From contig JAHQIY010000008.1 of assembly GCA_019054805.1 (NCBI GenBank), positions 1,225,501 through 1,289,500 of the forward strand: a DNA stretch of 64,000 bases, written 5' to 3'. Below, piece by piece: positions 11,101 to 20,863 of this stretch. Both the position numbers and the translations under genes were made by a program. Within the stretch, counting starts at the first letter, position 1. Every line of letters starts with the position of its first letter. A model generated the notes under the pieces. It did no database searches, was not told where the DNA came from, and saw only the letters and a program-made list of their open reading frames with translations. This DNA is from Brachionus manjavacas (Eukaryota; Rotifera; Eurotatoria; Ploima; Brachionidae).

Positions 11101-12190
11101 ATGCAGAGGAATAAGAAAAGCAGGGAAGAGGAAAAAAAAAAGGTAAATTAAATTGATGAAGTTGGTTTTAATACATAATGTATTTGAATAGCGATTAAAT
11201 TTTTTTAAATTTCTACTTGATTTTTTACCAAATTTCACATTACTCACATACTCTACAAGACCCATAAGCATCTAAGACTAATAAGTTTAAAAGCATGAAA
11301 TAAAAAAATGTTCTGACCAGTTTTAGCTGTTGTTCCATTAAATCCCGGATCGCCTTTTTCTCCTTTTGGACCAGGCAAACCATCTCTGCCATCTTCCCCT
11401 CTCGGTCCTAATTTAAAAACATTTAATTTTATAAAATGAAATCATTTAATTTCATAAAATGAAATCAATCTTGCCTGGATCTCCTTTAGGACCTTGAGGT
11501 CCAACATCTCCTTTAGGTCCAGCTGGACCCTTGAACAAAATTTAAAACTAAGAAATAAATTTTAAATTTAAATACCATCGGTCCTTGATCGCCTTTGTCG
11601 CCCTTTTCTCCTCGTTCTCCTTTTGGACCCGGAAAACCGGGCGGTCCAGGCGGTCCTGGAGGCGACGCCGGACAGTGTTCTTTGGTTGCTGTGCAGTACT
11701 GAGCCAAAGTCGACACTGAAATTTTTGAATAAGCCTGAATCAAAAAATGATCTCCAGGATATGCATTGGTAATTTCTTTTTCAGACACATTTGCCGGTTG
11801 TTTGGGAGTTATTAGAAATACATCCTTGTCCGGACTCTTAATATTTCTATACTGTTTCACCCTACGCTTTATCCGCTTTTTTATATTTTCATCCAAAGCT
11901 GTCTTGAACAATTCATCGTGGCCAGAATGCAAATTAATCGGATGAGTCAAATTAAATATCATAAATTCATTGTTATTTGATTCTAGGTTTTTGAGGATTT
12001 GGTCTATCTTAGCACGATAAGTGTCACTTTGAGTCTTTAAATAGCTAAATTGAATGTAGAAACCAAAGAAAACCAAGCTAAGCTGAAACAAAAAAAGTAC
12101 GATCACATAACGTGAGCTAAATGAGTTTTTTTTTTGAATGAAAGAGCATTTGTTTGTGTCAATGGTATTGAGGTGATCTTTGGATGCCAT
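8149..12190 (-). CDS. Colmedin: type II membrane protein with collagen repeats and an olfactomedin domain
   Basis: Eight exons join in phase to 590 codons: 12190-11576, 11529-11475, 11407-11318, 11271-11248, 9300-9232, 9167-9120, 9067-8930 and 8882-8149. The ATG at 12190 is preferred to the in-frame TTG two codons upstream. Residues 28-47 are one membrane segment with no signal peptide. A basic furin-like site (KKRIKRR) lies at 104-110. Gly-X-Y repeats run from about 177 to 250 across exons 1-3, and an olfactomedin domain fills about 285-590. This is the order seen in gliomedin and nematode UNC-122. In that family, proteolytic release of the ectodomain and roles in neural or neuromuscular adhesion are known; applying this here is inference. 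Introns are 46-67 nt except intron 4 (1.95 kb). Intron 2 has a GC donor (ccag|gcaag). Confidence 0.88.
9301..11247 (-). other. Long intron 4 of the colmedin gene
   Basis: This intron separates the collagen exons from the olfactomedin exons. The donor is gtgagt just below 11248. The acceptor is ttaag before 9300, and the codon completed across the junction is Cys. The inside is AT-rich with no open frame that I trust. It holds a decayed foldback element at 11045-11181. Further small exons cannot be excluded, but none is needed to keep the frame. Confidence 0.6.
11045..11181. repeat. Decayed copy of a foldback element with a purine-rich core
   Basis: The left part (actaactttaacatctttcc) and right part (gatgaagttggttttaatac, then ataatgta) match the two arms of the better-kept element at 21807-22004. 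Between them lie pyrimidine-rich and then purine-rich tracts (cctcttcttcgcttttcc, then gggaagaggaaaaa). Some bases have diverged and the core minisatellite is short. Confidence 0.55.
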
Positions 12191-14378
12191 GGTCAAAAAT
12201 TTCTACACTTAAAAATGCATTGAAAAATTGTTTAGTATCTAAAAAATGGGGTTTAGATAGTTTTAGTAGCTTTATTTATAGCAGGAATGATTAGATAATA
12301 TGTTTGAGATTTGCATTGATGGAATTATGCGGACCTGGAATTAGGTATGATAAATGATCAAAAGATAGATTCTTTTTTTATTAAGTTGAAACAATTTATT
12401 TTTGAAAAATTACAATTTAAAAAAAATTAATTGAGAAATAATCTTTTTAATCTTTTAAAAAACATATTTTTGAATTTTGTTTAACATAGGGACTAGTTGA
12501 AAAAACGCGACTAGGGGCTAAATGATCCGAGCTCTAAGAAAAACAAAAAGGATCATATCACTAGATAAATAGAACTGGTTGTTTTTCTTTTCGCATCTAA
12601 TTTGTAGTAAAAACAAAGCTAGTTGCAATTATTTTAAATTGATATTCGAAACTTGTTCGATCTTTAAATCACAGCCTTTTGTTTATGGAAAATTTAAATT
12701 TTTGTTCTATTAAATTTTTGAAATTTAAGATCAATTTAATGAAGCTATTTTTTTTATTTTTTTTTTATTTAGACTGAAAATAAAATATTTGAATAGACAA
12801 AGTCACAAGACACATTTGTCAAATTTTAAGCTTTAGACGGAACGCTTTGTTTTAAAAAAGAAATTTGTCATGATGACTTTAGTTCGAACTGAAAAATTTA
12901 GGCAATATCATATTCTATTTGATTAACTTTTTTAATTATTAAATATTTAGAAATTTTTTAAAATACAGCACCATTTAAATTTTGAACAATCAACTAAGAA
13001 ATAGTCGAATTCAATGAGCAAAAATTAACCAAAACATCTATGATGAAAATGATGATGAAATCATAGATTATATTATTAAATTAATTTACCAAGATTTTGG
13101 ACTATGAAAAAAAATGCTGTAATTTTGACTTATAGGCAATGAACTTGATGGTTCCAAAAGCTGCTTTTGAAAATAAAAACAAAACTTCAGTTTGGTTCTA
13201 ATTGAATAAAAAATTTTAGTTCATTAAATCTTCTAAATTATTATTTTAAATTTTAATGGTTTAATTGTACTTTTAAGTTGTTTCTGGTTCTTATGGTCAT
13301 TTATATAAATTTAAACTTTTCTCTTTTCTAAGAATAATCGATTCTTATTCCCTTTTTTAAAAAGAACTTTCTCAATTCTTAATATTTATTTTTGGTTCTT
13401 CATTACCGAAACCCTAAACCAGGGCTTCGCCCCGGACCCCATTGACTTAGACCAAAAAGAACCATAAAGAACCGAAAATAACCATAAAAAACCTTAAAAG
13501 TAATCCAAAAAGAAAAGAAAGAACCTTAAAGAACCAAAAAGAACCATTAAGAATTGAAAAAGTTTTTTTTAAAAAAAGGAAAAAGATCCGAAGATTCTAA
13601 GAAAAGTTAAAATTTTATAAATCACCATTAATAACCAAAAAATAACCATTAGGGACTTAAATGTATCAAAAAAACAACCAAAAAGAACCAAAAAGAACGC
13701 TAAAATGAACCCAAAGAACCTAAAAAGAACCCAAATAGAACCAAATAAACCTTAAAAAAATCCATAAAGAATAACTTTAAAATTTAAATTTTAAAATTTA
13801 ATCAAAAAAATCTGAAATGTCCTTTTTAAGAAAAAAATGTAATTTATTTTTTATTAAATGTCTTTGTATTAGAAATTTTTTACAAGTTATGTAAGAAATT
13901 ATAGAAAATAATTTTCACTCTTAATAATTCAAAAAAAATTTAAAAGTATTACCGAGATTAATTTGGAACTAATATAATTTATTAATTATAAATTTATAAA
14001 TAATTAAATTTTCAAAAAAGGTGCAATTTCATCAATCTTGACAATTGTTTTCAAGATTATGACCAGCGAAGATTTTAATAATTTTAATTTTTGCGTGAAA
14101 AATTAGATATTAGAAAATTACAAAGCTTTGCAACAAATGATTAAGCAAAAAAAAATTATTCATTTAGTTATTAAAAATAAATTTTCAAAAAAATTACCAT
14201 TTATGGTTCACAATTGAATTTACTGGTTTAGCTTGTGTATGTTCTATTTGCTATGTTTCAGAGTTAACCTAATCAATGGATTAAGTGTAACTGCCTCAGC
14301 TAATGAAGAAAGACCACAATCAAGACTCATTTTATTAATATATTTTATTCTTGCAAAATTTAAAAATATTGATTTTGA
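12191..14378. other. Intergenic DNA upstream of the colmedin gene
   Basis: Mostly A/T sequence without coding potential. The promoter of the colmedin gene should lie just above 12190. The only structured stretch is the aaccaaaaag-type repeat described separately. Confidence 0.4.
13255..13790. repeat. Degenerate short-period repeat of the aaagaacc type
   Basis: From about 13440 to 13760 the words aaagaacc, aaccataa and aaccaaaa recur roughly every 10-14 bases with many variants. From 13260 to 13400 the reverse complements (ggttctta, ggtcattta, tggttctt) dominate, so the whole may be a foldback arrangement. A GC-rich piece (accagggcttcgccccggac) sits at the centre near 13420. No function is known to me. 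Confidence 0.5.
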
Positions 14379-14488
14379 TTTTATTTTACTTCAAAAATTC
14401 ATATAATTTTCTCAATATCAAACTAATCATGTTTAATTAAGTTTAAAAATTTAATATTTAAAAAATTGATAAAAAATGACTATTTTAT
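14379..14488. repeat. 110-bp direct repeat, copy 1
   Basis: Matches 21428-21537 in the same orientation with a single base difference that I can see (gtttaaaa versus gtgtaaaa). It ends 32 bases before the left LTR of the Ty3 element. It is not coding. Confidence 0.85.
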
Positions 14489-14520
14489 AAATCTAAAAAA
14501 AAATCTCAAATTTATACTTG

Positions 14521-14727
14521 TGTAATAGGACACTATTACGTCTTAGAGAGAGCTTTCAGTAGTCCTCTAAGCTTCCTCCTTGAACGATAGTCTGACGCGA
14601 GTTAGCTATCGTTCAACACATATATAAAATTATTATTATTATTAATTATTAGTTGTTTTTGAATAAAATATTTGAAAGTTTATCGACTCTTAATTACTAC
14701 CCCCGAACCCCAGTTCAAACCATTACA
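14521..14727 (+). repeat. 5' long terminal repeat
   Basis: 207 bp with 6-bp terminal inverted repeats tgtaat/attaca. A TATA-like box (tatataaaa) lies at 14621 and an AATAAA signal at 14662, so transcription probably starts between or just after them. A perfect 10-bp hairpin stem (tgaacgatag / ctatcgttca) lies at 14581-14615 with a 15-nt loop. Confidence 0.95.
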
Positions 14728-15074
14728 TTGGTGATAGCGGTTAAAGTAAGCCGAGAGTTAAGTTTTAGTGAAGAGGAGTGCGCGCGCACGCTAAAAAAAA
14801 AATTAAAAAGAGACTTAAGTTTGTTTCAAACTTGTTGCTTTTTAAGAGAGTGTTTTTATTGGTTCTTGTGTAGAACAAAAGAAATTTAAAGTGAAGCTAT
14901 AGTTAAGCTAAAGAGAGAAGTATAAAGACGAGTGATAGTCTAAAGTGTTAAAAAGAGAAATTAAGTGTTAAAGAAGTAGTGTTGAAAAATTTTCAGTGGA
15001 AAAAAAAATTGAGCCGAAAGTTAGTGATAGTTTAGTGTTGTGTAAAACGTGTTTAGTAAGCCTAGAGATTAGAG
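14728..15074 (+). promoter_or_regulatory. Retrotransposon leader with probable primer-binding site
   Basis: Immediately after the LTR, tggtgatagcgg begins at 14729. It starts with TGG, the complement of the tRNA CCA end, as expected for a primer-binding site. I could not assign the tRNA. The rest is purine-rich untranslated leader (many gtgaag and gttaaag words) up to the Gag start codon. Confidence 0.6.
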
Positions 15075-18000
15075 ATGTTTGTTAATGGTAGATTACAATT
15101 TGATGGTGAATCACACGATGTGGAATCGTTCTTGAAGTCATTTATTTATGAAGCGTTGATGTTTAACTGGGACAGAGTAGCCCAAGTGAAAGCGATTGAG
15201 TGTTGCCTGAAGGGAAAAGCTCTTCAGATCTTTAATGGTTTGAACTCCTTAGCGAAGGGTGATATAGATGAAGTGATGAAAGCATTGAGAGACGGATGTA
15301 GGAAATCGCCTGATTACTATTTAAATTTGTTTTATATGAGAGTGCTAAAACCAGATGAAACTATTGCCTCGTTTTGCCACGATATCGAGTATTTGTTGTC
15401 GAAAGGTATGCCAGGTTTAGAAGAAGCTTCTAAATCAAGTTTGTTGCGAGCTAGGTTGATAGCAAATGTACCAGAAAATGTTAAAAATTTTATGGAATTA
15501 TTGAGCGATAAGTCATGGAAAGAGTTAGTGAGTGTTTTTGACAAGTCAGTGGACTACAAATCAATTACAAACAAGGTTGACGATGAAACTGTTTTGGTTA
15601 ATCAGTTGAAAGCTACGAGTATTAGCAGCCCAAAAACGAGATTCAGTGGAACTTGTTTTTACTGCAAGAGGACCGGACATAGAATTTCAGAGTGTAGGAA
15701 ACGAGAGAGTGACGAGAAAAGTGGTCGAATCGGCTCTCAAAGAAAATTCGAAGGTAATAGTAGGAACCGTAGTCGTTCACCTCATCCAAATCATGTGAGA
15801 TTTGATGAGACAAGAAACAAAGAATCTGATAGTTACAAAAGGTACAACAGTAGAAACGATGGAAATGTGAGGAAAAATTATGCTTTTACTATTGATGCTG
15901 AACCAGAGGATACTGAATTGGATGCGAAATCGTTAGAATTTGTTGAATGCAAGGGAGTGAAAGTTAGCAAATTGGAAAGAGTGAATATGAGCGTTCAGAT
16001 TGGTGAATTTAATACAAGAGTGAACATGCTAGTGGACAGTGGATCGTCAGGTTCATTCATTAATCCAGATAAGTTGCCAAAAGATGTTAAAAGCCACTTG
16101 GAAGTGTTGAAAAAGAGACCAAGAGAAATGGAAGAAGAAGGATTTTCAATGACTACATTGAACATTAAGTCAGCATTGGCTACAAAGCAAATAGAGTGTA
16201 TGACGGGAGGTTTAGATATTTGTAATAAAGAGTGGCAGGGTCATCATCAGTTCATTTTCGCGGATGTTTCAGAAGCTGGTATTTTAGGATTAGATTTTTT
16301 ACGTAAGTTTAACGCTCAGATTGATTGTTCAACTGGAAGAATTACGGTGAAACTTGGAGAGAAAGATGTGTTTTTGAATTACATTAGAGAAGAAAAAGAG
16401 ACTTCATTTGGAGATAGAGTGTTGGTAGAAAGCAAAAAGATAGTTGGACCGAAGTGTGAGTTCGTAGTAAAGTGTAAAACAAGTGATGAATTTGAAGACA
16501 AAGTGATGATGTTTGAACCAGGTGGAGATGAGAAAATGAACAAGAATGGATTAATATTTGGAAAGTGTTTGAACAAAGTTGGTAGTAAAGGTGAAGTTTT
16601 CATTTTGGCTTTAAACATGAGCGACAAAGAAGTGGAATTAGAGGCTGGTTGTGATATTGGATCGATGCAAGACGTAGAAGTGATGTCTACAAATTATGAA
16701 TTAGAATCCGAACTTAAGAGTAAAATAGACATAAGCAAATTGAAAATAAGCGATAAGTTGTCGATAGCTGAACGTAACGAAATTTTAAAAACTATTTTGA
16801 AGCGTTCGAGTGCATTCAAGTGGAGTGATGAAGATGTTGGAGCAACCGAATTGACGGAACACAACATAAACACTGGTGACGCGAGACCAATTAAACAACG
16901 GCAGTATAGGCTTCCACAGACGGCGCAGGCTGAGGTGACGAAGCAAGTTCAGAATATGTTAGAGAAAAACATAATTAGTGAGAGCAAGAGCCCTTGGGCT
17001 AGTCCGATTCTGTTGGTCAAAAAGAAAGCAGATGACAAAGGAAAATGCGAATTTAGATTTTGTATTGATTTTCGCAAGTTAAACGAAGTAACGATTAAAG
17101 ACAGCTACCCTTTACCACGTATAGACGAGACACTAGATGCATTAGGTGGATCGCGTTATTTCACAACGTTAGACATGGATAGCGGGTATTGGCAGATTCC
17201 GTTGAGTGACGATAGTAAAGAGAAAACTGCTTTTTGTGCAAATAATAAATTGTATCAATTTAATGTAATGCCTTTTGGGTTGTGCAACGCACCACCGACC
17301 TTTCAACGGCTGATGGACGAATTATTGGACAAGTTGACGTGGAAAGCGTGTTTGGTATACTTAGACGACGTGATCATATTTTCGAGAGACTTTAAAACTC
17401 ATTTAGAGAGATTGGACACAGTGTTGGAAAGATTCGAGAGGGCTAATTTGAAGTTAAAACCAACTAAATGTAGTTTTGCTATGGACGAAGTTGGATACCT
17501 TGGTTTTAAAATAACCAAAGATGGACTTAAGCCAGATCCAGCCAAGACCAAATCCATTGTGGAATTGCCTACACCAAGAAACAAGCGTGACGTAATTCGA
17601 TTTTTGGGTATGATTGGTTATTATAGAAGGTTTATTCCAAATTTTGGTGAAACGGCGACGTGTTTATTTGAAGTTGGGAAAGCACACGCGAAGTTTGCGT
17701 GGACGGAAGAGAGGGACAAGGCTTTTAATAAGCTCAAACAACAATTGGTAGACGCTACAATTTTATTTTACCCTGACTTCAACAAAGAGTTTGAGTTGTT
17801 TTGCGACGCATCAGGTACACATTTAGGTGCAGTGTTGGTACAGCGTATAAATGGTATAGCTCGCCCGATAGCCTTTGCAAGCAGACAGCTTACGAGACAA
17901 GAGAGAAATTATTCAGCAAGCGAGCGTGAGATGTTAGCAATTGTATGGGCAACCAAACACTTCCACAGCTATATTTATGGAAGACATATAAAAATTTATT

Positions 18001-20078
18001 CGGATCATCAACCACTTAGTACGTTAGTCAAAGCGAAAGAGCCGACAGGCAGACTATATAGATTGATGTTGAAACTGCAAGAATTGGACTACGAAATCCT
18101 ATACTACCCCGGCAAATTAAACTATACAGCTGATCAATTGTCAAGACCAGCAAGTCAAGAAGATGCGAGTGTTGAATTGAAAACGTTAGAGTTAAGTGCG
18201 AATATAGATTGGGAAAAAGAGCAAGACGATGACAAAGAGATTGCAATTGTGAAAGCGAGTGTGAAAGCTGATGTCAGAGACGATGATTGGGAGAGTCTTA
18301 AGTACAAAGAGTTCTGGAACAGGTCAAGAGAAAAATTGAAAGTCAAGAATGGAATATTGTACAAGAATGTTAAAGAAGAATGGCTAATTTTAGTCCCGGT
18401 GAAGTTGATAAATACGATTTGCAAGCTACACCATGATTCGATAACCGCGGGACATTTAGCTTTTGAGAAAACCTTACATGCGATTGGGTTAAGATTTACG
18501 TGGCCAGACATGAAAGCTAACGTGTATGACTACTGTAATTCGTGCGAGAAGTGTCAAAAGTTTAAAGTAAAGAATAATTCGATTAAGAAACCAATGGTAA
18601 CTATCAAAGTGGATAAACCTTGGGACTTGGTTGGTATGGATTTTGCAGGACCATTGAAGAGAACTAAATTGGGAAATTGTCATTTTGTGCTTGGTGTGGA
18701 CTATTTCTCAAAATTTTGCGTTGCGGAAGCTGTATCGGACGCTACAAGCGAGAAAACAATTACTTTTGCGAAAAATAGGATTGTTAATGTTTTTGGTCCT
18801 CCACGTGCTATTTTGACAGACCAAGGGAGGAATTTTGAGTCCGACAAGTTCAAAGAATTTTGTAATGAGTACAAAATTAAGAAGCTCCGAACGACAGCGT
18901 ACCACCCACAGTGCAATGGTTTAACCGAGAGAACAATTCGCACCCTAAAACAAATGTTAAGTATGTATGTTAACGAGAGTCACGACAACTGGGACGAGTG
19001 TTTACCTAGAGTTGTTTTCGCTTACAATAATGCAAAGCACTCTAGCACCAACTGTGCACCAAACGAGCTAGTTTTTGGTAGTATTATGGCAAGTCCAGTA
19101 GATAGAGTATGTGGTGTCGATTGTGGAGATCGAAATCAAGACGAGAATTTGATTGAAAAAGTTCAAAAACGCATTCAAAAGGCTCAAGAGAATCAAAAAC
19201 GTCAGTATGATACTAAAGTGAAAGACTTAGTAAAATTTAATTTAGATGATTTGGTAGTTTTGGTGAATACAAGACAAAGACCCGGTCAAGTTAGAAGCTT
19301 TGAACCGAAATTTATTGGACCTTTTAAGATTATTGAGCAAGTGAACGAAACTAATTTTAGGATCAAAAGTTTGACTGGTAAGAAAGCCGAATCGGTTGTA
19401 CATTTTAACCGAATGCACAAGTATAATAGCAGAGAAAGAAATGAGCTGAGCGAGGTTAATGTTACGAAACAGAGTTGTAGGAGTGAAGCGTCGAATCTAG
19501 ACGAAGAGATTGACCAAAGACTGTTGATTAGAGCATGCGCAAGGAAACGTTTGGTTCAAGAAGAAACAACAATTAATGGTCCAAGGACAAGTTTGGAGAA
19601 TATACCCCCTGCGAGAGTTGAAATCGAGTTGGATAATTGGGACAAATCGTTAGACAATATACTGCTAGAGGCGCAAGGTGTCGAGAACAAGACTAATAAA
19701 ATTGATGAAAGTAGGCTAAATTCTAACACAAACGTAAGTAGAATTGAGTCTAGTGGTGACGAGAGCGGCGAAGAAGATTCGAAAAGAGAAGAAGAAAAAG
19801 TTAGAGAAGAAGTAGTAGACCAGGAGGGAGAAGTGGTGGTTAGAGAAGAATTAATCCCGTTACCGGACGAAAAAGGAAATTTTATGTGTGTTATAGAAGG
19901 CTGTAACAAAAGTTTTAACAGCGTATTTGGACTTAAAATACATGTAGGACGAAGACATAAAGGTCTAAAAATGATTGAAAGAGGTATTGTGCCTCAAAAT
20001 GAAAACGTTAACGAAAGGCAAGAAGAGCAAAACATTAGTGTACGAGAGGAAGTTCCAATGGAAATCCTCTACAGTTAA
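15075..20078 (+). CDS. Ty3/gypsy Gag-Pol polyprotein with a C-terminal C2H2 zinc finger
   Basis: One uninterrupted 1667-codon frame with no frameshift between Gag and Pol. The Gag-like part ends in a CCHC zinc knuckle (C194, C197, H202, C207). The aspartic protease active site DSG is at 321-323. The reverse transcriptase shows FNVMPFGL, then YLDD at 762-765. RNase H starts around D911 (CDASG). The integrase has an HHCC finger from 1119 and a catalytic triad D1189, D1249, E1285, giving the standard D-35-E spacing, followed by a GPF module (KFIGPF). After an acidic linker, a classic C2H2 finger lies at about 1605-1628 (CVIEGCNKSF, then HVGRRH), which is unusual for this family. All key residues checked are present, so the element may be active. 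Confidence 0.95.
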   Translation: MFVNGRLQFDGESHDVESFLKSFIYEALMFNWDRVAQVKAIECCLKGKALQIFNGLNSLAKGDIDEVMKALRDGCRKSPDYYLNLFYMRVLKPDETIASFCHDIEYLLSKGMPGLEEASKSSLLRARLIANVPENVKNFMELLSDKSWKELVSVFDKSVDYKSITNKVDDETVLVNQLKATSISSPKTRFSGTCFYCKRTGHRISECRKRESDEKSGRIGSQRKFEGNSRNRSRSPHPNHVRFDETRNKESDSYKRYNSRNDGNVRKNYAFTIDAEPEDTELDAKSLEFVECKGVKVSKLERVNMSVQIGEFNTRVNMLVDSGSSGSFINPDKLPKDVKSHLEVLKKRPREMEEEGFSMTTLNIKSALATKQIECMTGGLDICNKEWQGHHQFIFADVSEAGILGLDFLRKFNAQIDCSTGRITVKLGEKDVFLNYIREEKETSFGDRVLVESKKIVGPKCEFVVKCKTSDEFEDKVMMFEPGGDEKMNKNGLIFGKCLNKVGSKGEVFILALNMSDKEVELEAGCDIGSMQDVEVMSTNYELESELKSKIDISKLKISDKLSIAERNEILKTILKRSSAFKWSDEDVGATELTEHNINTGDARPIKQRQYRLPQTAQAEVTKQVQNMLEKNIISESKSPWASPILLVKKKADDKGKCEFRFCIDFRKLNEVTIKDSYPLPRIDETLDALGGSRYFTTLDMDSGYWQIPLSDDSKEKTAFCANNKLYQFNVMPFGLCNAPPTFQRLMDELLDKLTWKACLVYLDDVIIFSRDFKTHLERLDTVLERFERANLKLKPTKCSFAMDEVGYLGFKITKDGLKPDPAKTKSIVELPTPRNKRDVIRFLGMIGYYRRFIPNFGETATCLFEVGKAHAKFAWTEERDKAFNKLKQQLVDATILFYPDFNKEFELFCDASGTHLGAVLVQRINGIARPIAFASRQLTRQERNYSASEREMLAIVWATKHFHSYIYGRHIKIYSDHQPLSTLVKAKEPTGRLYRLMLKLQELDYEILYYPGKLNYTADQLSRPASQEDASVELKTLELSANIDWEKEQDDDKEIAIVKASVKADVRDDDWESLKYKEFWNRSREKLKVKNGILYKNVKEEWLILVPVKLINTICKLHHDSITAGHLAFEKTLHAIGLRFTWPDMKANVYDYCNSCEKCQKFKVKNNSIKKPMVTIKVDKPWDLVGMDFAGPLKRTKLGNCHFVLGVDYFSKFCVAEAVSDATSEKTITFAKNRIVNVFGPPRAILTDQGRNFESDKFKEFCNEYKIKKLRTTAYHPQCNGLTERTIRTLKQMLSMYVNESHDNWDECLPRVVFAYNNAKHSSTNCAPNELVFGSIMASPVDRVCGVDCGDRNQDENLIEKVQKRIQKAQENQKRQYDTKVKDLVKFNLDDLVVLVNTRQRPGQVRSFEPKFIGPFKIIEQVNETNFRIKSLTGKKAESVVHFNRMHKYNSRERNELSEVNVTKQSCRSEASNLDEEIDQRLLIRACARKRLVQEETTINGPRTSLENIPPARVEIELDNWDKSLDNILLEAQGVENKTNKIDESRLNSNTNVSRIESSGDESGEEDSKREEEKVREEVVDQEGEVVVREELIPLPDEKGNFMCVIEGCNKSFNSVFGLKIHVGRRHKGLKMIERGIVPQNENVNERQEEQNISVREEVPMEILYS

Positions 20079-20248
20079 AATTAAGTTATCCGAATTACAA
20101 TTTTTTTTTTCCTCTTTATTTCTTTTCTCATTAAAAAAAAAAAAAAAAAAAAAAAAAATTTTTTTTTTCAAACATTTTTTTCTCTCATTTTTGTTGTAAG
20201 GGGCGAGGAGGATTAAAATATATATTTCTCAAAGTAAAGCGCGAGGGA

Positions 20249-20455
20249 TGTAATAGGACACTATTACGTCTTAGAGAGAGCTTTCAGTAGTCCTCTAAGC
20301 TTCCTCCTTGAACGATAGTCTGACGCGAGTTAGCTATCGTTCAACACATATATAAAATTATTATTATTATTAATTATTAGTTGTTTTTGAATAAAATATT
20401 TGAAAGTTTATCGACTCTTAATTACTACCCCCGAACCCCAGTTCAAACCATTACA
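20249..20455 (+). repeat. 3' long terminal repeat
   Basis: 207 bp, the same as the 5' LTR on direct reading. It is preceded by a purine-rich stretch (aaagcgcgaggga) that is the likely polypurine primer for plus-strand synthesis. The target duplication cttg follows it. Confidence 0.95.
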
Positions 20456-20668
20456 CTTGATCATAAATTTCAATTTGACCCTCATTTTGAATCTTTTATC
20501 TTCTGTAATTTATGATATTTTTTGTTGAATATTAATGTTTGAATTAATCGAATGGTTCATTTTGCTTATTGACCAAACTTTGAAAATGTCACTTAATTTT
20601 ATGATCAATTTTTGATGCTCAAAAATGATCAAATAAATTTTCAATTATTAATTAATAATTAAATTCCC

Positions 20669-20863
20669 ATTTAAAATAATAAGTGCAAAGGTACATTTTT
20701 TGATTTCACAAATCTCTAGGTAAACCCTGGAAAAAATAACTCACAGAAAATTAAATTATATTGATGGTCAGCAATGTGCATTTTGATTTTGCAGAGTTTA
20801 CCTTAAGATTGATAAAAATATGCTAAATCAAAAAATGTACCTCTGCACTAATTATTTTAAATA
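20669..20863. repeat. MITE with inverted terminal repeats
   Basis: Arms at 20675-20706 and 20825-20856 are inverted copies, 30 of 32 bases matching. Both contain the blocks gtgca, aggtacatttttt and gattt, and the similarity extends a few bases outward on each side. The interior of about 120 bp is non-coding. The transposase family is unknown. Confidence 0.7.

Larger units (their letters stand above)
14521..20455 (+). mobile_element. Full-length Ty3/gypsy LTR retrotransposon
   Basis: A 5935-bp element bounded by two 207-bp LTRs that begin tgtaat and end attaca. The 4-bp target duplication cttg lies at 14517-14520 and 20456-20459. I found no difference between the LTRs on reading, which implies a recent insertion. 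Between them are a leader (14728-15074), one long Gag-Pol frame and a 170-bp tail. Order is protease, reverse transcriptase, RNase H, integrase, as in Ty3/gypsy (Metaviridae). There is no envelope-like frame. The element is on the plus strand, between the minus-strand colmedin and aminopeptidase genes. Confidence 0.95.

Noticed and set aside
14653-14889. 78-codon open frame crossing the LTR and leader
   Set aside because: It starts in the LTR, which is repeated at the other end, and lies in the leader of the retrotransposon. No family resemblance.
15332-19909. Several minus-strand frames within the Ty3 polyprotein region
   Set aside because: They are shadows of the strongly supported plus-strand coding frame.
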